DNA from: an uncultured Methylobacillus sp.
GTDB taxonomy: Bacteria; Pseudomonadota; Gammaproteobacteria; Burkholderiales; Methylophilaceae
Assembly (NCBI GenBank): GCA_946478965.1
Contig: CAMLDQ010000021.1
Span: 1 to 31,559 of the forward strand
DNA: 31,559 nt
Reading direction: 5' to 3'
Shown in pieces: positions 8,418 through 18,037 of the stretch. Each line of letters begins with the position of its first letter. The first letter of the stretch is position 1. Position numbers and translations under genes: made by a program. Below the pieces are notes generated by a model. It had not been told where the DNA came from. It searched no databases and was given only the letters and a program-made list of their open reading frames with translations.

Positions 8418-9509
8418 ATGCACGCCCCCACCGCCTTTCACATCCAGGATCGCGAAGCCCTGCAGGAATTCCTCGATGCGTTGACCGACCGCGTACCCGG
8501 CATCGAGCACGACGTTGCGCGTCTCAAGCACAAGCCGGGCGACAAGGTGCTGATCGCCAACCTGTTTCGCGCCCTGCACACCATCAAGGGCGATGCGGCC
8601 ATGTGCAAGATCGAGATCGGCGTGCAGATCGCGCATCCGATCGAAAGCCTGCTGGGCCGACTCAGAAACGGCGAAATCGGGTTCTCCGGCGTACTGGCCG
8701 AGGCCGTGCTGCTGGCACTGGACCGGCTCGAACTGGCCAGCCGGGCGCTGGCCGAAGACCGCACGCTCGAACACCTCAAGCTCGCGGAACTGGTATCCGC
8801 TCTCAATGCAATGGAGACCGCTCCGGCCGATACGCTGGACGACCATGCCGCCGCGCTGATCAAGGAGGTAACCGGCTTTCGCCCCGCAGCCCTCGCCGGC
8901 CGGCAGCCCTCCTTCGGCACGGCCGCTCCGCGCGCAAACGGCAGCGTCGCCGATCTCCAGTTCTTTCGTACGCTGGCGCTGCAATACGAAGCCCGCTCGC
9001 CGCTTTTCTCGGGGCGCACCGAACGCCAGCTTCAGCTGGCCCTGGATACCAACCAGGCCGCCGGCAACCCGATCGACCCACTGCAGCTGGAAGCAGCCGT
9101 CATCATGCACGATATCGGCATGCTGTTCGTACCGGAATCGGTTTGGCTGAAAACCGGCGAGCTGAGCCCGCGCGACCGCCAGATGCTACATGCCCACCCC
9201 GGCTACGGCGCCGGCCTGCTGGATCGCATGACCGGCTGGAAGCCGGCGGCCGAAATCATCCTGCAGCATCACGAGCGCCGGGATGGCGGGGGCTATCCGA
9301 ATGGTCTTAGCAACGACCGGATCGTCCCGGGTGCAAAACTGCTGTCCATCGTCGACACCTTTGAATCGGTAACGCTGAAGCACCAGCAGCGCGGCCGCAA
9401 CCGCTCCCTGATCCGCGCCATTGCCGAGATCAATGCCTGCGACGACCAGTTCGACCCGGCCTGGATCGCCCATTTCAATACAGTCATCCGCCGCATGGTC
9501 GAAGGTTAG
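8418..9509 (+). CDS. Hpt domain fused to an HD-GYP-type domain
   Basis: A 363-residue soluble protein. An N-terminal phosphotransfer (Hpt) domain carries HTIKGDAAM with the phospho-accepting His at about residue 54. A C-terminal HD-GYP region has MHDIGMLFVPESV (HD at 231-232), HPGYGAGLL and HHERRDGGGYPNG (GYP near 292), the signature of c-di-GMP phosphodiesterases. The upstream first metal-binding His of the HD-GYP family is not apparent: the corresponding helix reads RSPLFSGRTERQ. The start is taken at ATG 8418 because the 46 residues upstream in the open frame look non-coding and would consume the divergent promoter. A phosphorelay Hpt on an HD-GYP protein instead of a receiver domain is uncommon. 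A CobW gene follows 13 bases later. Confidence 0.87.
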   Translation: MHAPTAFHIQDREALQEFLDALTDRVPGIEHDVARLKHKPGDKVLIANLFRALHTIKGDAAMCKIEIGVQIAHPIESLLGRLRNGEIGFSGVLAEAVLLALDRLELASRALAEDRTLEHLKLAELVSALNAMETAPADTLDDHAAALIKEVTGFRPAALAGRQPSFGTAAPRANGSVADLQFFRTLALQYEARSPLFSGRTERQLQLALDTNQAAGNPIDPLQLEAAVIMHDIGMLFVPESVWLKTGELSPRDRQMLHAHPGYGAGLLDRMTGWKPAAEIILQHHERRDGGGYPNGLSNDRIVPGAKLLSIVDTFESVTLKHQQRGRNRSLIRAIAEINACDDQFDPAWIAHFNTVIRRMVEG

Positions 9510-9522
9510 CCGCACCCCTCTT

Positions 9523-10548
9523 ATGGATTCGCGTATCCCGGTAACGCTGCTGTCCGGCTTTCTCGGCAGCGGCAAGACCACGCTGCTGAATGCCCTGCTG
9601 CGCCATCCGGGCATGGGCAATACGGCTGTCGTCATCAATGAACTGGGGGAAGCCGGCCTCGACCACTTGCTAGTCCGTACGGTCGAGGACAGCTATATTG
9701 CCGATAACACCGTGCTACTGGGCTCCGGATGCCTGTGCTGCACGCTGCGCACCGAGCTGGCGGACACCCTGCGCGATCTGTATTTCAAGCGCATGGTAGG
9801 GGCGGTTCCGCAGTTCGATCGGCTAGTCATCGAAACCACCGGACTGGCCGACCCCGGTCCCATCCTGGCCAACCTGCTCGACGAGTCGGTAATCGCTTCG
9901 GCTTATCGGCTCGATACGGTGACGATTACGGTAGACGGCCTGTACGGACTGGCGCAACTGGAACAGCATCCGGAAGCCCGCAAGCAGGCCGCCGTGGCGG
10001 ATGTGTTGCTGCTGACCAAAAGCGATCTCGCCGAATCCTCTGCGCAAGACATGCTGGCCCAGGCTCTCGCCGCCATCAATCCCGGGGCGGCGCAGTACCG
10101 CATTAGCCATGGTGCGGTTGATCCGGCAGTGGTTGTCGATGCAGGGTTATTCACGCGCGATGGGCAACAGGTGCAAGCGCAGCGCTGGTTACGAGCGCCC
10201 AAACCGGCCCTGTTCTCGGGCCTCTCGGCGGCCCGAGTGCACGCGGACGATATCGCAAGCATCAGCATTACGCTGCCCGGGCCGGTGCTATGGGCGGACA
10301 TGGAACCCCGCCTTGCCGATCTCTGCCGCCAGCATGGAGAACGCTTGCTGCGGCTAAAGGGAATACTGTACGCGAAAGATCAGCCCGCCCCGCTGGCGGT
10401 GCATGCGGTGCAGCACACCCTGCACGCACCCGTGCCTCTGCCGCTGCTAGAAGAAACCGAAACCACCTCGCGCCTTGTCGTTATCGGCAAGCGCCTGGAC
10501 GAAGCACGGCTGCGCGATACGCTTACTCCACCCGGAAGCCCACCTTGA
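9523..10548 (+). CDS. CobW/COG0523-family GTPase metallochaperone
   Basis: A 341-residue cytoplasmic P-loop GTPase of the CobW/ZNG1/YjiA family, whose members deliver a metal to client proteins. Motifs: Walker [10 protein letters not shown] (12-20), [10 protein letters not shown] (switch), the metal site [10 protein letters not shown] with C70, C72 and C73, IETTGLADP, and TKSD as the guanine-specificity motif. A CobW C-terminal domain covers about residues 230-335. ATG 9523 is used; a longer frame runs back into the HD-GYP gene. The client metal (Zn or Co) cannot be told; no cobalamin genes or Zur-dependent paralogues are nearby. The last 26 bases overlap the 3' end of dodecin on the other strand. 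Confidence 0.92.
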   Translation: MDSRIPVTLLSGFLGSGKTTLLNALLRHPGMGNTAVVINELGEAGLDHLLVRTVEDSYIADNTVLLGSGCLCCTLRTELADTLRDLYFKRMVGAVPQFDRLVIETTGLADPGPILANLLDESVIASAYRLDTVTITVDGLYGLAQLEQHPEARKQAAVADVLLLTKSDLAESSAQDMLAQALAAINPGAAQYRISHGAVDPAVVVDAGLFTRDGQQVQAQRWLRAPKPALFSGLSAARVHADDIASISITLPGPVLWADMEPRLADLCRQHGERLLRLKGILYAKDQPAPLAVHAVQHTLHAPVPLPLLEETETTSRLVVIGKRLDEARLRDTLTPPGSPP

Positions 10549-10729
10549 TCGTCACCTGCCAGTGTGCAATGTTGCCGTCCATGATGCACCCGCGCGTTTC
10601 CACCACCTCAAACCAGTCCATGTGCTTGACCGATTGACCTGCCTTGGCGATGGCATTGCGGATCGCATCGTCCGTACCGTTCGGCGAAGACCCCACCAAC
10701 TCAATCATCTTGTATACGTGACCTGACAT
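10523..10729 (-). CDS. dodecin (flavin-storage protein)
   Basis: A 68-residue protein of the dodecin family, small beta-alpha-beta-beta units that form hollow dodecamers binding FMN, riboflavin or CoA. It opens [13 protein letters not shown], then [16 protein letters not shown] (helix), the flavin-stacking Trp in MDWFEV, and [10 protein letters not shown] with the conserved Gln. Size and motif order match the family exactly. The start is ATG 10729 with GGGGGT upstream; the longer open frame is not needed. It is transcribed alone, convergent with the CobW gene, whose 3' end it overlaps by 26 bases. Confidence 0.95.
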   Translation of the reverse strand: MSGHVYKMIELVGSSPNGTDDAIRNAIAKAGQSVKHMDWFEVVETRGCIMDGNIAHWQVTIKVGFRVE

Positions 10730-10799
10730 GGCGTTACCCCCAAGTGATGAAAATCTCAGTCCATGATGCGCGCAGCGACCGCGAATGTCGATAGCGCAG

Positions 10800-12830
10800 T
10801 CAGGCTGGAAACAGTTGTGTCCATGATTCCGCCGCTTCCGGCCTGGCAAACAGATAGCCTTGATGGATTACCTTGCCTCGCGCGTTCAGAAAATTCGCCT
10901 GCTCTTGCGTTTCCACCCCCTCCGCCACCACTTTGAGGTGCAGGTGCTCCGCAACCGCCAAGATCACTTCGACCAGGGCCGCGTCGTCCGGATCGGTCGG
11001 GGCGTCCTGCACGAATGTCTTGTCGATTTTGAGTTCATGCAGGGGCAGTCGCTTGAGGTAGGCAAGCGAGGAATAGCCTGTCCCGAAATCATCGACCGAG
11101 AAATGAATCCCGAGCGCGGCCAACTCCGTCATTTTGGCAACGACATCGGTCAGATTATCGATCATCAACCCTTCCGTCACCTCCAGTGTCAGGTAGGCCG
11201 GATCGGCACCTGACGCCTGCAACCGTCGCTTGACCCATGCAACGAAGCCCGCCTGGCGGAAATGGCGCGGGCTGATGTTGACGGCGATACGCAGCGAACC
11301 ATGCTGCAATTGGAGGCGCGCCAGCAGGCTGCAGACCTCGCCGAATATCCAGTCGTCCAGATCCACGATCAGGTCCGATTCTTCGGCCACCGGTACGAAA
11401 GCTGCGGGAGACAACAGTCCTCGCTCGGGATGCTGCCAACGCACCAGGGCCTCGGCGCCGACGATGTTTCCATCCGTATCCACCTGGGACTGCAAGTACA
11501 GCCGCAGTTGCCCCTCCGCGATTGCACGCCTGAGCTCGCGTTCGGTCTGGAAGCGCTGGCTGGCCATTTCACCCATATCGGATTCGAAGAAGGCGGTCTG
11601 GTTGCCACCGTTCTTCTTCGCCCGGTGCATGGCTGTGTCCGCACGACGCAACACCTCCTCGGGCGCGTCGTAATCCATTTCCGGGAACAACGTGACGCCG
11701 AGGCTGACGGTCACGCTGACCTCCTGCTCGCCGGCGGCGAAAGGCTGCCGCATCGCCATATGGATTTTTTTCGCGACGACATGCGCATGTCGCCCTGTCG
11801 CCTCCAGCGTATGATCGAGCCCATAGAGCAGAATCACGAATTCATCCCCGCTCAACCGGGCCAAAGTGTCGTCCTCGCGCAGGATGGAGGCAAGTCGCTC
11901 GGCAAATATCTTCAGCAAGGCATCGCCCGCCTTGTGTCCCAGGGCATCGTTCAACATCTTCAAGCGGTCGATATTGAGAAAAATGAGAGCGCCCATATGC
12001 TTTTCGTGGCGTGACAGGGTCATTAACTGCTCCAGCCTGTCCATCATCAGCACGCGATTCGGCAGCCCGGTCAACGCATCGTAATAAGCCAGCTGGTGAA
12101 CACGCGCCTCGGCCAGTTTGCGCTCGGTGATGTCGAGCATGACTCCCTGCAGGCAAACAGGCTGCCCGCTTTCATCCTTGACGACCTGAGCTTCGTCGCG
12201 AAAGGCGCGCCATTCGCCGCTGCGGGTTTTGAGCCGATACTCGGCCAGAAATTTCTCGCCCGTGCGATGCGATTGCTTCAACAAGCGAAGTACGTTCTCG
12301 CGATCCTCGGCATGCATGGAGGCTATGAACAAATCCGGGTTCTGCAGCCACTCTTCCGCCGAATAGCCCAGAGCCGCCACCTGCGGGCTGATGTAGGTTG
12401 TCGAACTATTCGCATCGAGCGAGGCGCGATAGATGATCGCCGGCACCTGCTCGGTCAGCAGGCGGTAACTGCTCTCACTCTCATACAGCTTGCGCTGCGC
12501 CAGCAGCTTTTCCTCCTGCATGATGCTTTCACGCCGGCTGGCGGCAACCATGCTGCCGACCAGTTGACGCATCAGTCCATAAAGCAATGCCGAGGTAACG
12601 GCAACGAAGAGCCAGCCCTTGGCGGTGCTGGCGCGCACGATGTCCGCAGAAGTATCGAACATCATGGCGACCACCTTGTCGGAGAGCAGTATCCAGAGCC
12701 CCGCGAACGCGGCATAGATCATAACGATGGCCCAGACCCGGCCGAATGGGATCGCCGCTTTTATGGAAAGTGCTTTATCAGAAACCGGCTGTTCGCTCAT
12801 CGCATTCATCGGGCGGCTTCCCGCAATCAT
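10800..12830 (-). CDS. membrane PAS-GGDEF-EAL protein
   Basis: A 676-residue c-di-GMP signalling protein. Two hydrophobic segments (about residues 30-50 and 70-90) anchor it. A PAS domain with PAC tail follows ([12 protein letters not shown] to DITERKLAE, about 115-240). The GGDEF domain has [11 protein letters not shown] near 327, so the first Gly of the signature is Ser. The EAL domain is intact: EALVRWQHP near 460, [23 protein letters not shown] near 580. Net phosphodiesterase activity is the simplest guess, though SGDEF variants are not necessarily dead. The start could be ATG 12830 or 12809; a GGAAG stretch seven bases upstream of 12809 slightly favours the shorter form. It lies 177 bases after pilL on the same strand. 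Confidence 0.93.
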   Translation of the reverse strand: MIAGSRPMNAMSEQPVSDKALSIKAAIPFGRVWAIVMIYAAFAGLWILLSDKVVAMMFDTSADIVRASTAKGWLFVAVTSALLYGLMRQLVGSMVAASRRESIMQEEKLLAQRKLYESESSYRLLTEQVPAIIYRASLDANSSTTYISPQVAALGYSAEEWLQNPDLFIASMHAEDRENVLRLLKQSHRTGEKFLAEYRLKTRSGEWRAFRDEAQVVKDESGQPVCLQGVMLDITERKLAEARVHQLAYYDALTGLPNRVLMMDRLEQLMTLSRHEKHMGALIFLNIDRLKMLNDALGHKAGDALLKIFAERLASILREDDTLARLSGDEFVILLYGLDHTLEATGRHAHVVAKKIHMAMRQPFAAGEQEVSVTVSLGVTLFPEMDYDAPEEVLRRADTAMHRAKKNGGNQTAFFESDMGEMASQRFQTERELRRAIAEGQLRLYLQSQVDTDGNIVGAEALVRWQHPERGLLSPAAFVPVAEESDLIVDLDDWIFGEVCSLLARLQLQHGSLRIAVNISPRHFRQAGFVAWVKRRLQASGADPAYLTLEVTEGLMIDNLTDVVAKMTELAALGIHFSVDDFGTGYSSLAYLKRLPLHELKIDKTFVQDAPTDPDDAALVEVILAVAEHLHLKVVAEGVETQEQANFLNARGKVIHQGYLFARPEAAESWTQLFPA

Positions 12831-12935
12831 GGTTATCCATCATTGCCCTCTACCACGGCAAGACGCCGACCCCGTCTCCGATCATTTGGACATGTGGTTT
12901 CATACTATCGCGACACCCTCAAGGACACACTCCCC

Positions 12936-12972
12936 CAAATGAAGCATTTGTGCAAAGTTGCCGAAGCGGCAA
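12936..12972 (-). terminator. tandem small hairpins after pilL, possible weak terminator
   Basis: In the 177-base gap between pilL and the PAS-GGDEF-EAL gene there are two perfect 6-base stems with 3-base loops: 12936-12941 with 12945-12950, and 12958-12963 with 12967-12972. On the minus strand the first encountered is TTGCCG-CTT-CGGCAA followed by CTTTGC, then the second. T-runs are poor, so at best this is partial termination or RNA processing. The rest of the gap shows nothing clear. Confidence 0.3.
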
Positions 12973-13007
12973 TCCAAGGGATACCGCTGCACGATCGGGA
13001 GCGATAC

Positions 13008-16000
13008 TCAAACGATGTCAGCCACATCGCGCCGCGTAAACGCGGCAAGGTACTGCAGCAGCTCTTCTTCCTGATAGGGTTTGCCCAGATAGACGTTGAC
13101 GCCCAGATCTTCGGCATATTTGCGGTGTTTATCCGCGGTACGCGAGCTGATGACGATCAATGGAATATGGGCGGTTCTCGCGTCGCCCCGTATCGCACGC
13201 GACAGCTCGAAGCCATCCATGCGAGGCATCTCGATATCGAGAAGAATCACGTCAGGCAGCACCGATTCAAGCTGTTGCAGCGCGTCCACGCCATCCTTGG
13301 CCGCCAGCGCCGCGTACCCTTCGCGCGTCAGCAAGCGCGTAATCACCTTGCGCATGGTCAGCGAATCGTCCACCACCAGAATGGTTGGCGGCTGCTCCTG
13401 CGCCGTCACCGATTCCGAGACCGCACCCCGGTCCGCTTCCGAGACCTCGCGGAATGCCAGCTGGATCGGATTCAGCACCAGCATCACCTTGCCATCGCCC
13501 ATCACGGTGGCGCCGGCGACCCCGCCCATGCCGGCCAGCTGCGGGCCGATATTCTTGACGACGATTTCGCGGTTGCCGCGGATTTCATCCACCATCAGGG
13601 CGATACGGCGTACGCCGCTGCGCAACAGCATGATGGGCGTATAGGGCTGGGTTTCAGGCAGTTGATGCAGACCGAGCAATTGGGACAACAGATGCAGAGG
13701 ATACTGGCGCCCCCCCCAGGCGAAATAGCCCTGCTCGCGAATGGCCGCCAGTGCGCTGTGCTTGACCTTCTGCACCTGCTCGACCATGGTCGATGGCAAC
13801 AGGAATTCGTCCTTGCCGATGCGCACCAGCACCGTCTGGTTGATCGCCAGGGTCAGCGGCAGGTAGATCGTGAAAGTGCTGCCGCGCCCCGCCTCGGAGG
13901 CCACCTCGATGCGCCCGCCGAGCGCCGAGATATCGGCCCGTACCGCATCCAGTCCAACACCGCGGCCCGATACCTGACTCAGCGTTTCCGAAGTGGAGAA
14001 TCCCGCTTCGAAAATCAGCGAGACCGGATCGATCGCGCTTTCCGCAAGGTCGTCCAGCAGCCCCAGCGCCTGTGCGCGCGCCTTGATCTTTTCATGATCC
14101 AGCCCGCACCCGTCATCGCCGAGGGCGAGGATGATTTCGTTTCCTTCCTGGCGCGCTTGCAGCTGGATCAGGCCCGCCTTGGGCTTGCCGAGGGAGGCAC
14201 GCTTGCGCGCATCCTCAATGCCGTGCGCGATCGCATTGCGCAGCAAATGCTCCAGCGAGCCGACGATCTTTTCCAGCACGCTACGATCAATTTCTATCGT
14301 TTCGCCACGAATTTCCAGCCCGGCCGGTTTTTTCAGCTCGGCGGCGGTCTGGCGGACGATGCGATGCAAGCGCTCCGACACGCTGTCGAGTCGCACCATG
14401 CGCGTCCGCATCAGCCCTTGCTGCAATTGCTTGGTCATGCGCGACTGTTCGTTCAGCGCAGCCTCGGTTTCGCTCAGGTTGGCCATCAGGCCTTGCTGCA
14501 CGGTAGCAACGTCGTGCACGCTCTCGGCCATCATGCGCGTCAACTCCTGGATTCGGGTGTAGCGGTCGAACTCCAGCGGATCGAAGGTTTCATCTGCTTC
14601 CTGCAGTTGTGTGAGACGTGACTGCATCTGCGTTTCCGCGTCGATTTCCGCCTCCCGCAACTGGCTGCGTAAACGGATCACGCTATCCGTCAGCTCCAGC
14701 AGGGCGCTCTTGAAGGTTTCCATCTGCCGTTCGATGCGCGACCGGGCAATGCTGACCTCCCCGGCTTCGTTGACCAGATGATCGATAGCCTCGGATCGCA
14801 CCCGCATCATCGGAGTCACGGCAATCGTGTCCGGCGTCTGCAGTTCCGCACCCATCATGGCTTCAGCTACCACTGCAGCCCCCGCCGCATGATGGCGCAG
14901 TTCGTCCAGCTGTTCACTGATGCTGTCGTATTGCCTGAAGAATGCAGTAAAACTGCGTGCCGTGGGCTTGCCTTTGGCCAGCGCTTTTTCGATCTGCGTT
15001 TCCAGTTCGTGCAGGTCATCGCCCATGCGCAATGCGCCTGCCATACGTGCGCTACCCTTGAGTGTATGCAGCGCCCGCTGCAAGGCCTGCTGCGGGTCGA
15101 CAGACTCCGGCGCCCCCTGCCACTCGCGTAGCTGACGGCCGACCAACGGCATCAGTTCGCTGGATTCTTCCAGGAAAACCTCAAGCAACTGCTGGTCGAT
15201 ATTGCTGCTCTCCTGCTCTGGCACAAAAGCAGGCACGCTGTCCAGCAGCGCATCATCTGTCCGGGAGACCTTCTCGGACTCGATCACCGGTGCTGCCGGT
15301 ACCGGTTCGGCTACCGTTGCCGGAGGCGGAGTTTCCTCGGACGGCTCGATTAACGGCTCTAACGTCTCAGTGTTGGTCGCGACCTCCTCGCGCAGTGCTT
15401 CGCACAGCCACTTGGCCTCGGACGGCCGGCGGCAATTCTCGATCTTTTGCAGCATGGCCCGCAATGCCACCAGCGACTGATCGAACAGATGCAGCGCCTC
15501 CGGCGGCGCCGCCTTGAACTGCGGCGTCAGCCTCTCCAGCCACGACTCCAGCGCCCCGCCCAGATCGGACAATGCGGCGAATCCCACCGTACGCGAAACG
15601 CCCGCCAGTGTATGGGCCGGCCGTGCAATATCGGGGATGGGCGGCTCCACCTGAGCTTTGGCCGCGGCCAGAATCTGTTGCAGCAGTGCCAGATTGCCAT
15701 GCGCCTCGCCCAGGAAGATATCGAACAGCGGCCGGCTGACGACTTGCCGGCCGCCGATCACCACATCGTCGCCCGGGTGCTCCGATACCGCCGCTGTGGC
15801 CAGCTCGGCATCTGCTATTGGCGTTGTGGCTACCGGCTCCACAGTGGCCTCAGCCGCTACCGGATGCAACAATGCCTCCGCACGCGCTTTCCAGAGGCCG
15901 GGAGCCAGGGATACCTCGCCCTGCGTGAACAGCACTTTCACCCACTGCTGGAATTGCGCGCTGACGCTGTCGATGAAGTCCAGCACCGGCGCGCCAACCC

Positions 16001-18002
16001 CGCTACGCAGGTCGATCAGGTGATTCAGTACTTGTTCCACTGCCCACGCCACTTCGCCCATTGCCGTCAACCCGACCGTGCGGCCGCTGCCCTTCAAGGT
16101 ATGGAAAGCTCGGCGCAGCGTAATCAACTGATCATGGTCATCGGGATGCGTGCGTAGCGCCTGCATGCAGGCAATTATCGTCTCGTGGACTTCGCTGGCT
16201 TCGGCCAGGTAGACTTCCAGCAATTCGTCATCCAGGGCGCGATCGAGCACGGTCTCCGGCGCGGTAACGGGCTCCGTTGCCGTTTCGACTACCGCATCCG
16301 CAGCACCAGCCGGCAGCGCGGCAAGCGCGTCAGCAAGACGGCCAGGAATCGGGGCGATAGCGCGACCGGCATCGTTGTCGCCCTGCAGCAATCGATCAAG
16401 ATAGAAGTCGAGCGCGCTTATGCTCTCCGCCACCAGTTCGAAATTTTCCATGGTCACGGTGGCCGCGGACTGAGCGAAGCGCTCGACCAGTGCCTGCGTC
16501 CCCTCGATCACTGCCGCGGCAACTGGCTGTTCGAGCATGCGGAATGCGCCGCCGACCTGTTTGAACAAGGGCGACAAGGCCGCCAGTTCGCCTGTCAAAC
16601 CGGCATTGCGGAAAAAATCGTCCAGCGCCTGCTCCACGCTCCGAAGGTTGGCGCGGATTTCATCGGCAACCTGTGCCAGCACTGCCAGCGTTTCATCCCG
16701 GCTTATTTCCGCAGTTGCCGATGCAGCCGGCTGCGCCTCCTCGCCCGGCAGCATGGCGCGCGTTGAAACGACTTGTGCCACAGCACTGTTGAGCGCGCTT
16801 TCCAGTGTTTTCCCACTGGAACCCAGTGCGCTTTCCAGCATCAACAATGCAGTCGCCATTTCGATGGAGAACATCGGATCCAGCGCATCCGGACTCGCCG
16901 CGATGATTTCTGCGCATGACGCAATCCCCGCCAAGGCCTGCACGAGGTCGTCGCGCCTATTTGCAGCTCTGGCTTCGAGTGTGCGTGACTTGTCCAGAAA
17001 CATCGCTCGCGCAGCCTGCTCGCCTGCCGAAACCTGCATCCAGCAGTCCTTGATCTCCCCCAGGCGAGAACGGATGTCGCCCAGCAGCGCGGTGTCTTCC
17101 TGTACCAGCGGTCGCAGCCCCTCAGCTTCTCCCTCCGACTCGTAGTACTTGTCCAGCCCGAACACGCCCTTGATATCACGCAAACGCTCGGTAACCGGCT
17201 CGGAAATAGCGATGTAATAAAGTACTTCGCGCAGCAGCCGAGTGTTGGGCTTGGCGTTGCCTTGTGCGAGATAGTGAATCTGGCGCTCCAGTTGAAGCAG
17301 GAGCTGTCGTGCATGCTTATCGAACTGGACGATGCCCTGCGCGATTGCCTCCAGCAGGCCAACCGCCGCCCACCATAGCGTTTTGTGCGAAGGCAAGGCC
17401 TGCGCCCGCCCCACCGCTTCCAGGGCATCGCGCATTCCCATCAGCAGTTCCGGATTGTGTGGAGCCTTGATCCACTGCACCAGCAGCTTGCGATAGGCTT
17501 GCCCCTGCGCGTCGAGATAGGCTGGCAGTTCCACTTCCTCCGGAATCACCGTTTCGAGACTGGCCGGAGCGCTATTGAAAAGGTCGGGGAAGAACAGTGC
17601 GCTGGCTTGAACCTCCGTCATACCCTGCGCCTGCTGCATCGCCTGATATTCCGGCCACAAGCGCAAGGGATTGTCCGGAGCGCCGCCAATCAGCGCCTGG
17701 ATGTATTGGCGGAGCGCCTTGAGCGCACGTGCCAGCGTTTCGGAATGTTCGGTCGAAGCCGGAACTTCACCCTTGGACAAAGCGCCGGCATAGCGCTCGA
17801 TTTCCTCGGCAAAATGCTGCGCCCCTTCCAGTCCTACCATGGAAAGCGCACCGCTCACCTGATGCACATGTGTCAGGCAATAACGCAACGGCGAGGCATC
17901 GTCAGGCGCAGCCGCGAATTCGTCGGCCCGCAACAGCGCATCGGCGAGGGCGTGATCGATTTCGTCTTTGACCCAGCTCAGCGGGCCAATATCAAATTCC
18001 AT
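13008..18002 (-). CDS. pilL: Pil-Chp hybrid histidine kinase PilL/ChpA
   Basis: A 1664-residue CheA-type hybrid kinase of the type IV pilus chemosensory system. Several Hpt-like domains run down the N-terminal two thirds: a degenerate one with THVHQVSGAL (His near residue 47), one lacking the His (PLFKQVGGAF), then HTLKGSGRTVG (near 632), HTLAGVSRTVG (near 796) and HTLKGSARMAG (near 978). A dimerisation helix, then the ATPase core follow: LLRNAIAHGIE (N box, near 1257), DDGCGLD, SGRGVGLDAV. Next are a CheW-like domain (TIYLPLTLAINQTVLV) and a C-terminal receiver with VVDDS, the phospho-acceptor in LLDIEMPRMDG (Asp near 1590) and a GKPY Lys. It is shorter than the roughly 2500-residue Pseudomonas ChpA, with fewer Hpts. 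It starts 35 bases after pilJ. Confidence 0.95.
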   Translation of the reverse strand: MEFDIGPLSWVKDEIDHALADALLRADEFAAAPDDASPLRYCLTHVHQVSGALSMVGLEGAQHFAEEIERYAGALSKGEVPASTEHSETLARALKALRQYIQALIGGAPDNPLRLWPEYQAMQQAQGMTEVQASALFFPDLFNSAPASLETVIPEEVELPAYLDAQGQAYRKLLVQWIKAPHNPELLMGMRDALEAVGRAQALPSHKTLWWAAVGLLEAIAQGIVQFDKHARQLLLQLERQIHYLAQGNAKPNTRLLREVLYYIAISEPVTERLRDIKGVFGLDKYYESEGEAEGLRPLVQEDTALLGDIRSRLGEIKDCWMQVSAGEQAARAMFLDKSRTLEARAANRRDDLVQALAGIASCAEIIAASPDALDPMFSIEMATALLMLESALGSSGKTLESALNSAVAQVVSTRAMLPGEEAQPAASATAEISRDETLAVLAQVADEIRANLRSVEQALDDFFRNAGLTGELAALSPLFKQVGGAFRMLEQPVAAAVIEGTQALVERFAQSAATVTMENFELVAESISALDFYLDRLLQGDNDAGRAIAPIPGRLADALAALPAGAADAVVETATEPVTAPETVLDRALDDELLEVYLAEASEVHETIIACMQALRTHPDDHDQLITLRRAFHTLKGSGRTVGLTAMGEVAWAVEQVLNHLIDLRSGVGAPVLDFIDSVSAQFQQWVKVLFTQGEVSLAPGLWKARAEALLHPVAAEATVEPVATTPIADAELATAAVSEHPGDDVVIGGRQVVSRPLFDIFLGEAHGNLALLQQILAAAKAQVEPPIPDIARPAHTLAGVSRTVGFAALSDLGGALESWLERLTPQFKAAPPEALHLFDQSLVALRAMLQKIENCRRPSEAKWLCEALREEVATNTETLEPLIEPSEETPPPATVAEPVPAAPVIESEKVSRTDDALLDSVPAFVPEQESSNIDQQLLEVFLEESSELMPLVGRQLREWQGAPESVDPQQALQRALHTLKGSARMAGALRMGDDLHELETQIEKALAKGKPTARSFTAFFRQYDSISEQLDELRHHAAGAAVVAEAMMGAELQTPDTIAVTPMMRVRSEAIDHLVNEAGEVSIARSRIERQMETFKSALLELTDSVIRLRSQLREAEIDAETQMQSRLTQLQEADETFDPLEFDRYTRIQELTRMMAESVHDVATVQQGLMANLSETEAALNEQSRMTKQLQQGLMRTRMVRLDSVSERLHRIVRQTAAELKKPAGLEIRGETIEIDRSVLEKIVGSLEHLLRNAIAHGIEDARKRASLGKPKAGLIQLQARQEGNEIILALGDDGCGLDHEKIKARAQALGLLDDLAESAIDPVSLIFEAGFSTSETLSQVSGRGVGLDAVRADISALGGRIEVASEAGRGSTFTIYLPLTLAINQTVLVRIGKDEFLLPSTMVEQVQKVKHSALAAIREQGYFAWGGRQYPLHLLSQLLGLHQLPETQPYTPIMLLRSGVRRIALMVDEIRGNREIVVKNIGPQLAGMGGVAGATVMGDGKVMLVLNPIQLAFREVSEADRGAVSESVTAQEQPPTILVVDDSLTMRKVITRLLTREGYAALAAKDGVDALQQLESVLPDVILLDIEMPRMDGFELSRAIRGDARTAHIPLIVISSRTADKHRKYAEDLGVNVYLGKPYQEEELLQYLAAFTRRDVADIV

Positions 18003-18037
18003 AGAAATTCCATAGACACGTTCGAGCCTGTTTATCT

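Noticed and set aside
12096..14621. 841-codon open frame on the plus strand opposite pilL and the PAS-GGDEF-EAL gene
   Set aside because: It spans two well-supported genes and their intergenic gap, and its product is rich in H, Q and R with no motif. It is an antisense shadow of GC-rich codon use.
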